The position numbers and the translations under genes were made by a program. Shown here in pieces: positions 1 to 10,727 of a DNA stretch of 41,271 nucleotides. The stretch is from Acetobacteraceae bacterium (GTDB lineage Bacteria; Pseudomonadota; Alphaproteobacteria; Acetobacterales; Acetobacteraceae). Position 1 is the stretch's first letter, and every line of letters starts with the position of its first letter. The notes under the pieces are model-generated. The model did no database searches. It saw nothing but the letters and a program-made list of their open reading frames with translations, and was not told where the DNA came from. The stretch covers positions 1-41,271 of the forward strand of contig DAHWFB010000132.1 in NCBI GenBank assembly GCA_027326105.1, in the 5' to 3' direction.

Positions 1-181
1 CCGGCGCAGGGGCCGCGGCCGGGTGCGCGGCGGGCGGCGCGCCCGGCTTGGGCGGGACGAACCAGCCCGGATTCTGCCCCGCCGTCTGCGCCCGCGCGGC
101 GGCCCCGCCGAGGGCGGCTCCCGCAAGGGCGATGAGAAGAAGAGCGGCGAGGCCTCGCCGCGCCGAGAAAATGGATCCCAC
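1..181 (-). CDS. Probable periplasmic chaperone Skp/OmpH family, N-terminal fragment cut by the window edge
   Basis: Manual translation from a GTG overlapping the bamA stop (TAGTG): VGSIFSARRGLAALLLIALAGAALGGAAARAQTAGQNPGWFVPPKPGAPPAAHP..., signal-peptide-like; position directly after bamA matches the usual skp/ompH synteny. Not in the ORF track because it is open at the edge. Confidence 0.55.
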   Translation of the reverse strand, partial: MGSIFSARRGLAALLLIALAGAALGGAAARAQTAGQNPGWFVPPKPGAPPAAHPAAAPAP

Positions 182-2499
182 TAGAACCTCGTGCCAAAGC
201 CGAAACGGAAAACCTGGGTCTTGTCGTATTTGTATTTCACCACCGCGTCCGCGAAGTCGAGATCGAGCAGGCCGAACGGCGTCTTCCAGGAGAAGCCGAT
301 GCCGGCGCCGACGCGCGGGGAGGCATTGTCATAGACCGGGCCGAACTTCGCCGAAACCCCGGTGAGCGAGCCGACATCGACGAAGGCGCGGCCCGAGATG
401 CCGAGGTCGGGCGAGATCGGCAGCGGGAAGCGCAGCGTCGTCGTCTGGGTCCAGATGAAGCGGCCGCCGAGCGAGTCGCCGCTGTTGATGTCGTGCGGGC
501 CGGCGCCGCCGTCGGCGAAGCCGAGCAGATTGGCGCCGCCGAGGAAGAAACGGTCGATGATGCGGTCGTGATAGCCGTTGTAGTCGGTGAGGTAGCCGGC
601 GGACGCGCCGATCGCGATGCCCCAGTCGCTGTTGCCGGTGATGGCGTCGAGCGGAATGTAGTACGTGCCGCTGAGGTTGCCGCGCACGTAATAGGCCGAG
701 CCGCCGAGACCCGCGACGTCGCCGCCGACGCGGACGACGAAGCCGCGATGGGGGTCGATCGCGCTGTCGCGATAGTCGAAGGTGAAGGTGGTGCCGAGCT
801 GGGAGAGGAACGACCAGCCCGCCTCGTCGAGCACGTAGAGGCTGGCGCCGGTGACGATGTTGTACACGTTGCGGTCGACCGCCGAATAGGTCCAGGACTG
901 GCGGACGTGGTTGTTGAAGCTGTAGCCGAGGGTGAAATCCGTGCCGATGCGCTGCTCGTCGTAGGAGGAATTGATCTGGTTGTTGTTGATGGTGTCGAAA
1001 ATGTTGACGCCGGCGAGCAGGTTGCGGCCGAGGAAGTGGGGGTCGGTGATCGAGAGGTTGATCTGGGTCGCGCGCTGGGCGAGCAGCCCGTTGATGGCGA
1101 CGCGCCGGCCGGTGCCGAGGAAATTGTCCTGGCTGATGCCGAGGTTGGTGAGGAAGCCGATATCGGTCGAATAGCCGCCGCCGATGGTGAGCTGCCCGGT
1201 CGGCTTCTCCACCACCTTGGCGTGCACGATCACCTTGTCCGGCGTGGTGCCCGGGCTCGCGGTGATCGCGACCGACTTGAAGTAGTTGAGGTCGTGCAGC
1301 CGCTTGTCGGTGTTGCGGATGGAGCGCGCGATCAGCGGATCGCCCTCGGCGAGGTGGAATTCGCGGCGGATCACCTGGTCTTCGGTGCGGGTGTTGCCGG
1401 TGATCTCGATGCGCTGGATGTAGACGCGCGGTCCCTGGACGATGTTGAAGGTGAGCGCGATGGTGTGGGTCTTGGGGTTGCGGCGGATGTCGGGCTTCAC
1501 CTCGGCGAAGGGGAAGCCCTTCTGCTGCGCGGCATCGGAAATGCGCCGGATGGTCCGCCGGACCGCGTCCCCGTCGTACCAGTCCCCGGCGCCGAGGGCG
1601 AGATCGCCACGGAACTGCCTGGCGGCCAGCTTGGGGATCAGCGAATCGACGGTGACCTTGGCAACCTTCCACCGCGGGCCCTCATGGAGGGTGAAGGTCA
1701 GGAAGAAGGCGCGGCGGGTGGGCGACAGCTCGGCGTTGGCGGAGACGACGCGGAAATCGAGGAAGCCGTGGCGGAGGTAGAAACGGCGCAGCAGCTCCTC
1801 GTCGAACTTCACCCGGTCCGGGCTGTAGGTGTCCGACGAGGTGAGGAAGCGCCACCAGGCCTCCTGGCGGGTATTGATGACGGTGCGCAGCGTGCCCTCG
1901 CCGAAGGCGTGGTTGCCGACGAAGGCGATGCGGCTGACGAAGCTCGCCGGCCCGTCGTGGATGCGGAAGACGACGTTCACCCGGTTCTGCGAGAGCTTGA
2001 TGATCTCGGGGGTGACGGTGGCGTTGAAATGGCCCTTCTGGCCGTAGAGATTGAGGATGCGGCGACGGTCGGCGCGGGCGGTCGCGGCGGTGTAGACGGC
2101 GCGCGGGCGGAGCTGGATCTCGGCCGAGAGCTCCTTGGCGGTCAGCGCGTGGTTGCCCTCGAACGCGACCTGGTTGACGATCGGATTCTCGACCACGCGG
2201 ACCACCAGCACGTCGCCCTGGCGGGAGAAGGCGACGTTGCGGAAGAGACCGGTGGAATAGAGCACCTTGAGGCTGCGGTTGAGCTCGTTGGGATCGAAGG
2301 GCTGGCCGGGGGTGACCAGCAGGTAGGACCGGATGGTGGAGGCCTCGATCCGCTGGTTGCCGACCACGCGGATCGACGAGATGACCCCGCCGGGCGCGAC
2401 CGCCGCCGGCGCCGCCTGCGCGCGCGCGGGCGCGGCGGCCGGGATGGCGGCCGGAAGAAGAGCGATCAGCAGACAAACCCCTAGCCGCGCCGCGCGCAT
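181..2499 (-). CDS. bamA: Outer membrane protein assembly factor BamA
   Basis: Signal peptide (MRAARLGVCLLIALLPAAIPAAAPARAQA), POTRA repeats (ISSIRVVGNQRIEASTIRSYLLVTPGQPFDPNELNRSLKVLYSTGLF) and C-terminal Omp85 barrel ending in ...FRFGFGTRF. Confidence 0.96.
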   Translation of the reverse strand: MRAARLGVCLLIALLPAAIPAAAPARAQAAPAAVAPGGVISSIRVVGNQRIEASTIRSYLLVTPGQPFDPNELNRSLKVLYSTGLFRNVAFSRQGDVLVVRVVENPIVNQVAFEGNHALTAKELSAEIQLRPRAVYTAATARADRRRILNLYGQKGHFNATVTPEIIKLSQNRVNVVFRIHDGPASFVSRIAFVGNHAFGEGTLRTVINTRQEAWWRFLTSSDTYSPDRVKFDEELLRRFYLRHGFLDFRVVSANAELSPTRRAFFLTFTLHEGPRWKVAKVTVDSLIPKLAARQFRGDLALGAGDWYDGDAVRRTIRRISDAAQQKGFPFAEVKPDIRRNPKTHTIALTFNIVQGPRVYIQRIEITGNTRTEDQVIRREFHLAEGDPLIARSIRNTDKRLHDLNYFKSVAITASPGTTPDKVIVHAKVVEKPTGQLTIGGGYSTDIGFLTNLGISQDNFLGTGRRVAINGLLAQRATQINLSITDPHFLGRNLLAGVNIFDTINNNQINSSYDEQRIGTDFTLGYSFNNHVRQSWTYSAVDRNVYNIVTGASLYVLDEAGWSFLSQLGTTFTFDYRDSAIDPHRGFVVRVGGDVAGLGGSAYYVRGNLSGTYYIPLDAITGNSDWGIAIGASAGYLTDYNGYHDRIIDRFFLGGANLLGFADGGAGPHDINSGDSLGGRFIWTQTTTLRFPLPISPDLGISGRAFVDVGSLTGVSAKFGPVYDNASPRVGAGIGFSWKTPFGLLDLDFADAVVKYKYDKTQVFRFGFGTRF

Positions 2500-2634
2500 G
2501 CCTCGCAAGACGATGGTCTCCCTCACTGCGGCGGCGGCGGCCGCGCGCCTCTTCCCCGAATCGGCGGCCACCTTAGCCGCATGCCCCCGCCCGCGCCACC
2601 CGCCGCACCGCCCGCACCGCCCGGCCACCCCGCT

Positions 2635-3729
2635 TCATCCGATCAGGCGCTTGAGGGCGGGGAAGAGATGGCCGAGATCGTTCCAGGTGGCGAAGACGAA
2701 GAGGGCGACGATCAGCGCGAGCCCGGCCCGCAAGCCGTATTCCTGCGCCCGCGCCGACAGCGGCCGGCCGCGCAGCGCCTCGATCGCGAAGAAGACCAGA
2801 TGCCCGCCATCGAGGATCGGGATGGGGAAGAGGTTGATCAGCCCGAGATTGATCGACAGCACGGCGATGAAGGAGACCAGGCTGGACAGACCGAGGGCGG
2901 CGACCTTGCCGGACAGCTCGGCGATGCGCAGCGGCCCGCCGATGCCGCCCGCCCCGCTCTGGCCCGAAACGATGTGCCACAGCCCGACCAGGGTGGCGCG
3001 GGCCACCCGCACCGTCTCCTCCACCCCGGCGAGCAGGGCGGCCGGCGGCGAGAGGCGCACGAGGCCGATGGTCCCCGAGGAAATGCCGAGCAGCCCGACC
3101 CGCCTGCCCGCGGCGATGCGCGAGCCCAGCGTCGCCCGGAGCACGAGCGTATGGGCCGCGCGCCGCACCGTGATGCGCACGGCGGCACCCGGGCGGGCCT
3201 CGATCTGCCGCTGCACGCCCCGGAAGCGATGGACGGCGACCCCGTCGATCGCGGTGATGCGGTCCCCCGGCGCCAGCCCGGCGGCGGCGGCGGCCGAGTG
3301 GGGCACGACCTGGCCCACCACCGCGGCCGGCACCGGCTGGCCGGCCACCGCGAACAGGCCGGCGAAGAGCAGCACCGCGAGCAGGAAATTCGCGATCGGG
3401 CCGGCGGCGACGATCAGCGCCCGCGAGCCCACCCCCTTGCCGTGGAAGGTCCGCCCCTCGACCCAGCGCGCCCGCTCGGCGGGGTCGGCCGCGCCCGGCT
3501 GCTCCATTCCGTGCATCTTGACGTAGCCGCCGAGCGGCAGGACGCAGATCTTCCAGACCGTGCCGGCGCGGTCGGTCCAGGTCAGCAGCGCCCGGCCGAA
3601 GCCGATGGAGAACGCCTCCACCCCCACCCCGCGGGCGCGGGCGGCGAGATAGTGGCCGAGCTCGTGGAAGAACACGAGCACGCCGATGACGACGGCGAAG
3701 GCGGCCAGCGAGCGCAGGAAATCGACCAT
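2635..3729 (-). CDS. rseP: RIP metalloprotease RseP (site-2 protease, M50)
   Basis: MVDFLRSLAAFAVVIGVLVFFHELGHYLAARARGVGVEAFSIGFG (HExxH), PDZ region, C-terminal NLFPIPILDGGHL. Confidence 0.95.
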   Translation of the reverse strand: MVDFLRSLAAFAVVIGVLVFFHELGHYLAARARGVGVEAFSIGFGRALLTWTDRAGTVWKICVLPLGGYVKMHGMEQPGAADPAERARWVEGRTFHGKGVGSRALIVAAGPIANFLLAVLLFAGLFAVAGQPVPAAVVGQVVPHSAAAAAGLAPGDRITAIDGVAVHRFRGVQRQIEARPGAAVRITVRRAAHTLVLRATLGSRIAAGRRVGLLGISSGTIGLVRLSPPAALLAGVEETVRVARATLVGLWHIVSGQSGAGGIGGPLRIAELSGKVAALGLSSLVSFIAVLSINLGLINLFPIPILDGGHLVFFAIEALRGRPLSARAQEYGLRAGLALIVALFVFATWNDLGHLFPALKRLIG

Positions 3730-3798
3730 GGGCGTGTTCTTACCGGCAAAATCCGCGCGAAGGAACCGCCAGCGCGGACACGGCATGCGGGCGCGGCT

Positions 3799-4968
3799 TC
3801 ATGCCGCCCGCGCCGCCGCCCGGCGCGCCACCGCGACCTCGGCCGCGCGGCGCCCCTCGGCATCCAGCGCCAGCACCGCGGCGAGGCTGGCGGCCTCCGG
3901 CGCGCCGAGCGCCGCGAGCACGCTCTCCGCCACCGCGACGATGTCGAGGAAGCCGATGCGGCCGGCGAGGAAGGCCGCGACCGCCACCTCGTTGGCAGCG
4001 TTGAGCAGGGCGGGCGCGCCGCCGCCGGCCGCGAGTGCGGCGCGGGCGAGCCCGAGCGCGGGAAAGCGCGCGGGGTCGGGAGCGGAGAATTCGAGCCCGC
4101 CGACGGCGGCCAGGTCGAGCCGCGGGGACGGCGTTTGCAGCCGCTCCGGCCAGCCCAGCGCGTGCGCGATGGGGATGCGCATGTCGGGGGCGCCGAGCTG
4201 GGCGAGCACGCTGCCGTCGCGGTAGCAGACCATGCCGTGGACGACCGACTGCGGGTGGATCAGCACCTCGATCCGCGCCCCCTCGATGGCGAACAGGCGG
4301 GCGGCCTCGATCACCTCGAGGCCCTTGTTCATCATGGTCGCCGAATCGATGCTGATCTTGGCGCCCATCGACCATACCGGATGGCGCAGCGCCGCCTCCG
4401 GGGTGACCGCGGCCATCTCCCCGAGCGGCAGGGTGCGGAAGGGACCGCCGGAGGCGGTGAGCACGATGCGCTCGACCGCCTCGCGACGGTCGCCGGCGAG
4501 GGCCTGGAAGATCGCGTTGTGCTCGGAATCGACCGGCAGCAGCACGGCGCCGGCGGCGGCCACCGCGGCCAGCATGACCTCGCCCGCCGAGACCAGCGCC
4601 TCCTTGTTGGCGAGTGCGATGGTGCCGCCGCGGCGGATGGCGGCGAGCGTGGGGCCGAGACCGGCGGCGCCGGTGATCGCGGCCATCGTCCAGTCCGCCG
4701 GGCGGGCCGCGGCCTCGACCACCGCCGCCTCGCCCGCCGCCGTCGCGATGCCCGAGCCGGCGAGGGCGGCGCGCAAGGCCTCCGCCTGGGCGGGATCGGC
4801 GATCACCGCGATTTCGGCCGCGAGCGCGCGGGCCTGCTCGGCGAGCAGGGCGGCGTTGGCGCCACCGATCAGGGCGCGGACCCGGAAGCGGGCGCGGTCG
4901 CGCAGCAGGAGATCGACGGTCTGGCGGCCGACGCTGCCGGTGGCGCCGAGCAGGGTGACGGTCTTCAT
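3799..4968 (-). CDS. dxr: 1-deoxy-D-xylulose 5-phosphate reductoisomerase
   Basis: MKTVTLLGATGSVGRQTVDLL...LANKEALVSAG...PVDSEHNAIFQ...LTASGGPFR...HPVWSMGAKISIDSATMMNKGLEVIEA. Confidence 0.97.
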   Translation of the reverse strand: MKTVTLLGATGSVGRQTVDLLLRDRARFRVRALIGGANAALLAEQARALAAEIAVIADPAQAEALRAALAGSGIATAAGEAAVVEAAARPADWTMAAITGAAGLGPTLAAIRRGGTIALANKEALVSAGEVMLAAVAAAGAVLLPVDSEHNAIFQALAGDRREAVERIVLTASGGPFRTLPLGEMAAVTPEAALRHPVWSMGAKISIDSATMMNKGLEVIEAARLFAIEGARIEVLIHPQSVVHGMVCYRDGSVLAQLGAPDMRIPIAHALGWPERLQTPSPRLDLAAVGGLEFSAPDPARFPALGLARAALAAGGGAPALLNAANEVAVAAFLAGRIGFLDIVAVAESVLAALGAPEAASLAAVLALDAEGRRAAEVAVARRAAARAA

Positions 4969-4981
4969 CGCGCCCCCCCGC

Positions 4982-5869
4982 TCATCGCCACAGCGGCACG
5001 GCGGGGCCGGCGATCCAGGCCAGCGCCGCGGCGGCGGGTGCGGCGAGCAGCAGCGCGTCCACGCGGTCGAGCAGGCCGCCGTGGCCGGGGATGATCCGCC
5101 CCGTATCCTTGACCCCGAAGCGGCGCTTGAGCGCGCTTTCCAGCAGGTCCCCGGCCTGGGCGGCGAGGCCGAGCAGGAGTGCCGCGGCGAGCGCGCCCCG
5201 CGCCCCCGCCCACGAGGCGGCGGGGCCGGCCAGTGCTGCCACCGCCTCGCCCGCGAGCACGGCGGCGAGCAGGCCGCCGGCGGCGCCGCTCCAGGTCTTG
5301 GCCGGGGAGAGGCGCGGCGCGAGACGGGGTCCGCCGCAGGCGCGCCCGGCGAAGAAGGCGCCGGTATCGCTGGCCCAGACCACCAGCAGGACGAAGGCGA
5401 GATCGGCGAGGCCCGCGGCCGGGCGGGCGCGCAGCCAGACCAGCGCGAGACCGGCGGCACCGATGTAGGGCACCCCGAGACCGAGCCAGAACGGCCGCGC
5501 CCGGCCGGTGCGTGGCAGCACGAAGGCGAGCGCGAGACCGACGGCGAGCGCGCCGAGCCCCGCGCCGTAGCGGCCGAGCACTCCGGCCAGAGCCGCCGCC
5601 GCCACCAGCACCGGCACCGCGAGGCCGGGCAGGGCGAAGGGGCGAAAGCCGGCGAGGCTCGCCCACTCCACCCCGGAGCCGGCGGCCAGCGCCGCAATCA
5701 GCACCGCCCACGCCGGCCCCCCCGCCCAGGCGCAGAAGAGGGCGGGCGGCACCAGGACGGCGGCGGAGGCGAACCGGCGCGGCAGATCGCCCCAGCCCGC
5801 CCCCCGGCCTGCCTCCGAGCGCGCCCCGAGACGCCAGCGAGCCAGCCGCGCGGGAGGAGGCTCAGCCAA
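4982..5869 (-). CDS. cdsA: Phosphatidate cytidylyltransferase; TTG start proposed, overlap region with uppS stop
   Basis: Hydrophobic multi-TM protein with C-terminal CTP_transf_1 motif (SALKRRFGVKDTGRIIPGHGGLLDRVDALL). Confidence 0.9.
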   Translation of the reverse strand: MAEPPPARLARWRLGARSEAGRGAGWGDLPRRFASAAVLVPPALFCAWAGGPAWAVLIAALAAGSGVEWASLAGFRPFALPGLAVPVLVAAAALAGVLGRYGAGLGALAVGLALAFVLPRTGRARPFWLGLGVPYIGAAGLALVWLRARPAAGLADLAFVLLVVWASDTGAFFAGRACGGPRLAPRLSPAKTWSGAAGGLLAAVLAGEAVAALAGPAASWAGARGALAAALLLGLAAQAGDLLESALKRRFGVKDTGRIIPGHGGLLDRVDALLLAAPAAAALAWIAGPAVPLWR

Positions 5870-6638
5870 GCCGCGCCCCGAAGCGGCGCTCGCGGCCGGC
5901 ATATTCGGCGAGCGCGGCGGCGAGATGCTCGGCGCCGAAATCGGGCCACAGCACGTCGAGGAAGACCAGCTCGGCATAGGCCGCCTGCCAGAGCAGGAAG
6001 TTGGACAGGCGACGCTCGCCGGAGGTGCGGATGAGCAGGTCGGGATCGGGCATGCCGGCGGTGAAGAGATGGCGGGCGAAGCCGGCCTCGTCCAGCGCGG
6101 CGGGGTCGAGCCCGCCGGCCCCGGCCTGGCGCGCGATCGCCCGTGCCGCCGCCACCAGCTCGGCGCGCCCGCCGTAGGACAGCGCCATCACCAGATCGAG
6201 CCTCGTGTTCGCCACGGTGTCGGCCTCGGCGGCGGCGAGGGCGGCGGCGAGCTCGGCGCCGAAGCGCTCGCGCTCGCCGATGACGTGCAGGCGGACGCCG
6301 GCGGAGGCGAGTTCGGCCAGTTCGTGGGCGAGGTAGTGGCGCAGCAGGCCCTTGAGGTCGGCGATCTCCTCCTGCGGGCGGCGCCAGTTCTCCGACGAGA
6401 AGGCGTAGAGGGTGAGCCAGCCGACCCCCGCCGCGATCGCCGCCTCCACCGTCCGGCGCACGGCGGCGACACCGGCGCGATGGCCGGCCAGGCGCGGCAC
6501 GCCGCGCGCGGCCGCCCAGCGGCCGTTGCCGTCCATGATGATGGCGACATGGCGGGGCGGGGCGCGCCCGGGTGCGGCGGGAACGTCCGCGGCGGGGACG
6601 GCGGCGGAAGGGGCGCGGCGGGAGGAGAGCAGGGCCAT
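5862..6638 (-). CDS. uppS: Isoprenyl (undecaprenyl) diphosphate synthase
   Basis: HVAIIMDGNGRWAAARGVPRLAGHRAGV...LTLYAFSSENWRRP...LLIRTSGERRLSNFLLWQAAYAELVF. Confidence 0.96.
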   Translation of the reverse strand: MALLSSRRAPSAAVPAADVPAAPGRAPPRHVAIIMDGNGRWAAARGVPRLAGHRAGVAAVRRTVEAAIAAGVGWLTLYAFSSENWRRPQEEIADLKGLLRHYLAHELAELASAGVRLHVIGERERFGAELAAALAAAEADTVANTRLDLVMALSYGGRAELVAAARAIARQAGAGGLDPAALDEAGFARHLFTAGMPDPDLLIRTSGERRLSNFLLWQAAYAELVFLDVLWPDFGAEHLAAALAEYAGRERRFGARLG

Positions 6639-6639
6639 C

Positions 6640-7206
6640 TCAGACCTGGCGGATTTCCTTGTCCTTGTCGGTGAGCGCCTCGTCGATGCGCTTGATGAAG
6701 CGGTCGGTCAGCTTCTGGATCTCGTCCGCCCAGTCGCGCATCGCGTCCTCGCCGATCTGGTGCTTCTTTTCGAGGTGCTTGACCTGTTCCATCCCGTCCC
6801 GGCGGACGCCGCGCACGGCGACGCGGGCGCCCTCGGCGTAGCGGCCGGCGGCCTTGGCGAGTTCGGCCCGGCGCTCGGCGGTGAGCTGCGGGATGGGGAC
6901 GCGCACGAGCTGCCCGTCGGCCGCCGGGTTGAGACCGAGGCCGCAGTCGCGGATGGCGGTGACGACGGCGTTGACCAGCGCGCGGTCCCAGACCTGGACC
7001 GTGATCATCCGCGGCTCGGGCACCGCGATGGTGCCGACCTGGGGCAGCGGCATCTCCGAGCCATAGGCGGGAACCCGCACCGGCTCGACCAGGCCGGGGC
7101 TCGCGCGGCCGGTGCGCAGGCCCGCGAACTCGCGCTTGAGGGTTTCCATCGCGCCTTCCATGCGCTTCATCAGATCCTGCTTCAACGCATTGAGATCGGC
7201 GGACAT
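6640..7206 (-). CDS. frr: Ribosome recycling factor
   Basis: MEGAMETLKREFAGLRTGRASPGLVEPVRVPAYGSEMPLPQVGTI...; 188 aa; canonical synteny. Confidence 0.97.
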   Translation of the reverse strand: MSADLNALKQDLMKRMEGAMETLKREFAGLRTGRASPGLVEPVRVPAYGSEMPLPQVGTIAVPEPRMITVQVWDRALVNAVVTAIRDCGLGLNPAADGQLVRVPIPQLTAERRAELAKAAGRYAEGARVAVRGVRRDGMEQVKHLEKKHQIGEDAMRDWADEIQKLTDRFIKRIDEALTDKDKEIRQV

Positions 7207-7229
7207 TCCTGCCTCCTTCCGGCGCGCGC

Positions 7230-7952
7230 TCAGCGATCGATGATGCGGGTGAAGCGGCCTTCGCCGCGCATCACCCGCCCGAAGGCGCCCGCACTGTGGA
7301 TGTTGAAGACGACGATCGGCAGACCGTTCTCGCGGGCGAGCGAGATCGCCGCCGCGTCCATCACCGCGAGGTCGCGGGCGAGCACGTCGAGATAGGTGAG
7401 CTCGGCATAGCGCTCGGCGCCTTCCACCTTGCGCGGATCGGCGGAATAGACGCCGTCCACCTGGGTGCCCTTGAACAGCGCGTCGCAGCCCATCTCGGCG
7501 GCGCGCAGGGCGGCCGCGGTGTCGGTGGTGAAGAACGGGTTGCCGGTGCCGCCGGCGAAGATCACCACCCTCCCCTTCTCCATGTGGCGGATGGCGCGGC
7601 GGCGGATGAAGGGTTCGCAGACGCTCGACATCGGGATGGCGGACTGCACCCGCGTGGTCACCCCGGCCTTCTCGAGCGCGCTCTGCATGGCGAGCGCGTT
7701 GATCACGGTCGCCAGCATGCCCATCGAGTCGGCCTGGGCGCGGTCCATGCCGCTGGCCGCGCCGGAGACGCCGCGGAAGATGTTGCCGCCGCCGATGACG
7801 AGGCAGATCTCGGCCCCGGCGGTGGCGACATCGGCGATGTCGGCGGCGATGCGCACGACCATCTCGTTGTCGAGGCCGAACTCGCGCCGGCCCATCAGCG
7901 CCTCGCCGGAGAGCTTGAGCAGGACCCTGCGGTAGGCGTGGGACGCGGACAT
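7230..7952 (-). CDS. pyrH: UMP kinase
   Basis: [22 protein letters not shown]...[14 protein letters not shown]...[17 protein letters not shown]. Confidence 0.97.
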   Translation of the reverse strand: MSASHAYRRVLLKLSGEALMGRREFGLDNEMVVRIAADIADVATAGAEICLVIGGGNIFRGVSGAASGMDRAQADSMGMLATVINALAMQSALEKAGVTTRVQSAIPMSSVCEPFIRRRAIRHMEKGRVVIFAGGTGNPFFTTDTAAALRAAEMGCDALFKGTQVDGVYSADPRKVEGAERYAELTYLDVLARDLAVMDAAAISLARENGLPIVVFNIHSAGAFGRVMRGEGRFTRIIDR

Positions 7953-7962
7953 CGGCGCCTGC

Positions 7963-8892
7963 TCAGCCGGCCCCGGCCGCTTCCTTCACGCCGGCCGCCG
8001 CGGCGACCTCGGCGGCGAAGTCGCCCTCCTGTTTCTCGATCCCCTCGCCGAGCTGGAAGCGGGCGAAGGCGGAAACCCGGGCGCCGGCCTTGGCGAGCAC
8101 GGCCTTCACCCGGCTTTCGCCGTCGTGCAGCCAGACCTGCTCGAGCAGGACCACCTCCTCGTAGTATTTGCGGATGCGGCCATCGACCATCTTCTCGATC
8201 ACCGCCTCGGGCTTGCCGGAGGTGCGGGCCTGCTCGGCGAGCACCGAACGCTCGCGCTCGAGCGCCGCCGGGTCGACGCCGCCGATGTCCACCGCCTCGG
8301 CGCGGTGGGCGGCGACCTGCATGCCGATCTGGCGGCCGAGCAGTTCGAGCCCCTCGAACTCGTTGGCCGCCTCGACCGCGACGAGCACGCCGATGCGGCC
8401 GAGCCCGGGGCGGAGCGCGTTGTGGACATAGGTGCCGACCACGCCGGAGGCGACGGAAAGCACGCGGGCGCGGCGCAGCGACAGGTGCTCGCCGATGGTG
8501 GCGACGAGATGGGTGAGCTCGTCCGCCACCGTGCGCCCGGTGCCGGGGAAGGGAGCGGCGCGGACGGTGTCCAGATCCTCGCCGGTTTCGAGCGCGATGC
8601 GGGCCACCGTTTCGACGAAATTCTGGAAGGTCTCGTTGCGGGCGACGAAGTCGGTCTCGGCGTTGACCTCGACCATGGCGCCGCGGCCGGGGACGGAGGC
8701 GACGCCGATCAGCCCCTCGGCCGCCACCCGGCCCGCCTTGCGGGCGGCGGCGGCGAGGCCCTTCTTGCGCAGCCAGTCGACCGCGGCTTCCATTTCGCCG
8801 GCGGTCTCGGCGAGCGCGCGCTTGCAGTCCATCATGCCGGCGCCGGTCTTCTCGCGCAGTTCCTTGACCATCGCCGCGGTGATTTCGGCCAT
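7963..8892 (-). CDS. tsf: Elongation factor Ts
   Basis: [46 protein letters not shown]. Confidence 0.97.
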   Translation of the reverse strand: MAEITAAMVKELREKTGAGMMDCKRALAETAGEMEAAVDWLRKKGLAAAARKAGRVAAEGLIGVASVPGRGAMVEVNAETDFVARNETFQNFVETVARIALETGEDLDTVRAAPFPGTGRTVADELTHLVATIGEHLSLRRARVLSVASGVVGTYVHNALRPGLGRIGVLVAVEAANEFEGLELLGRQIGMQVAAHRAEAVDIGGVDPAALERERSVLAEQARTSGKPEAVIEKMVDGRIRKYYEEVVLLEQVWLHDGESRVKAVLAKAGARVSAFARFQLGEGIEKQEGDFAAEVAAAAGVKEAAGAG

Positions 8893-8984
8893 CTCTCGCA
8901 CTCCGTTTCGTTGTCGCCGGCCTGTCGGCGCCGGGCTGTCGTCGCCGGGCCTTGTCGCCGGGCTGTCGTCGCCGCCGGTCGCGC

Positions 8985-9761
8985 TCAGGCCGCCGGCTGG
9001 TCGGCCGCGGCCTCAGGCAGGGCGCCGGGGGGCAGCTCCTCGGCGGCGCCGAGATCGGCCCCGGAGGCGGCCAGTTCGGCGCTGATCCCATCGAGCACGG
9101 CGGCGGCGGCGAGATCGCAGTAGAGGGTGATGGCGCGCAGCGCGTCGTCGTTGCCGGGAATGGGATAGGTGACGCCGACCGGATCGGAATTGGAATCGAG
9201 CACCGCGACCACCGGGATGTGGAGCTTGTTCGCCTCCTCGATGGCGAGCTTCTCCTTGTTGGTGTCGATCACGAAGAGCAGATCCGGCAGGCCGCCCATC
9301 TCCTTGATGCCGCCGAGCGCGCGCTCGAGCTTGTCGCGCTCGCGGTTGAGGTGGAGCACCTCCTTCTTGGTCAGCCCCTGGATGTCGCCGCCCAGCATCT
9401 CGTCCATCTGGCGCAGGCGCTTGATGGAGGCGGTGATGGTCTTCCAGTTGGTCAGCGTGCCGCCGAGCCAGCGGTGGTTGACGTAATACTGGCCGCAGCG
9501 GCGGGCGGCGTCGGCGACGTGGTCGGCGGCGGCGCGCTTGGTGCCGACGAACAGCACCCGCCCGCCGGCGGCGGTGACGTCGCGCATGGCGCGCAGGCCG
9601 CGATCGAGCAGCGGCACGGTCTGCTGGAGGTCGATGATGTGGACCTGGTTGCGCACCCCGAACAGGTAGGGCCCCATGCGCGGGTTCCAGCGCCGGGTGT
9701 GGTGGCCGAAATGCACGCCGGCTTCGAGCAACTGGCGCAGGGAGAAATCGGGCATGGCCAT
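8985..9761 (-). CDS. rpsB: 30S ribosomal protein S2
   Basis: [45 protein letters not shown]...[14 protein letters not shown]. Confidence 0.97.
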   Translation of the reverse strand: MAMPDFSLRQLLEAGVHFGHHTRRWNPRMGPYLFGVRNQVHIIDLQQTVPLLDRGLRAMRDVTAAGGRVLFVGTKRAAADHVADAARRCGQYYVNHRWLGGTLTNWKTITASIKRLRQMDEMLGGDIQGLTKKEVLHLNRERDKLERALGGIKEMGGLPDLLFVIDTNKEKLAIEEANKLHIPVVAVLDSNSDPVGVTYPIPGNDDALRAITLYCDLAAAAVLDGISAELAASGADLGAAEELPPGALPEAAADQPAA

Positions 9762-9941
9762 GGGATGGCTCTCCTCGGTGATCCGGTTCTGCCTCCGCGG
9801 GGCTTCGCCTTGCGGCACCGGCTCTCGTGGGAGAGAAGCGCCCCGCGTGTGAATTACCCTCCCCGCGGGCGGGGACGGCGGCCGGCGGTATGGCCGAGAT
9901 CGCGGCTATTGGCAAGGGCGGCGCGGTGCCTATGCTCGCGC

Positions 9942-10727
9942 ATGGCCCGCTCCTGGCAGGATCTCACCACCGCGGAGTTCGCCGCCCTCGACCCGGCGGC
10001 GACGATGGCGCTGCTGCCGGTGGCCGCGATCGAGGGGCACGGGCCGCACCTGCCGGTGGGGACCGACGCGCTCCTCAACGCCGGCGTGCTCGCCCGCGCC
10101 CTGCCGGCGCTGCCCGACGGCGTGCTGGTGCTGCCACCCGCGGTGTTCGGAAAATCCGCCGAACACGAGGGGTTCGCGGGCACCCTCTCGCTTTCCGCGG
10201 CGACGCTGATCGCGCTGTGGAGCGAGCTCGGGGCCGCGGTGCGGCGGGCGGGAGTGCGCAAGCTGCTGTTCCTCAACAGCCACGGCGGGCAGGCCTCGGT
10301 GATCGAGATCGTCACCCGCGAGCTGCGGGTGCGGGAGGGGATGTTCGCGGTCGGCGCCTCGCTGTCCGCGCTCGGGCGCATCGAGGGGCTGTTTCCGCCC
10401 GCGGAGAGCGCGCACGGCATCCACGGCGGCGCCTCGGAAACCGCGCAGATGCTGGCACTCCACCCCGAGCTGGTGCGCCGCGAGCGGATCGCCGACTTCG
10501 CCCCCGCCTCGCTGGCCTGGGAGCGGGAATACGAGTTCCTCCGCCCCGAAGGGCCGGGGGTGCGGTTCGGCTGGAAGAGCGCCGATCTGCACCCCGCGGG
10601 CGCGATCGGAAACGCGGGGCTCGGCGCGGCACCGGCCGGGGAGCGGCTGGTCGGCGCGCGGGCGGCCGGGCTGGCGCGGCTCTGCGCCGAGATCCTGCGC
10701 TTTCCGCTCGCCGCTCTCGCCCCCTGA
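9942..10727 (+). CDS. Creatininase (creatinine amidohydrolase) family protein
   Basis: AAIEGHGPHLPVGTDALLN...PPAVFGKSAEHEGFAGTLSL...LLFLNSHGGQASVIEIV; metal-ligand motifs of the family. Confidence 0.88.
   Translation: MARSWQDLTTAEFAALDPAATMALLPVAAIEGHGPHLPVGTDALLNAGVLARALPALPDGVLVLPPAVFGKSAEHEGFAGTLSLSAATLIALWSELGAAVRRAGVRKLLFLNSHGGQASVIEIVTRELRVREGMFAVGASLSALGRIEGLFPPAESAHGIHGGASETAQMLALHPELVRRERIADFAPASLAWEREYEFLRPEGPGVRFGWKSADLHPAGAIGNAGLGAAPAGERLVGARAAGLARLCAEILRFPLAALAP

Noticed and set aside
493-2484. 663-aa plus-strand ORF opposite bamA
   Set aside because: Antisense shadow ORF in high-GC DNA: low-complexity V/A/E/G/D composition with no motifs, and the minus frame encodes clear BamA.
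2581-5094. 837-aa plus-strand ORF across rseP and dxr
   Set aside because: Spans two well-supported minus-strand genes; biased G/R/A/H composition typical of antisense high-GC frames.
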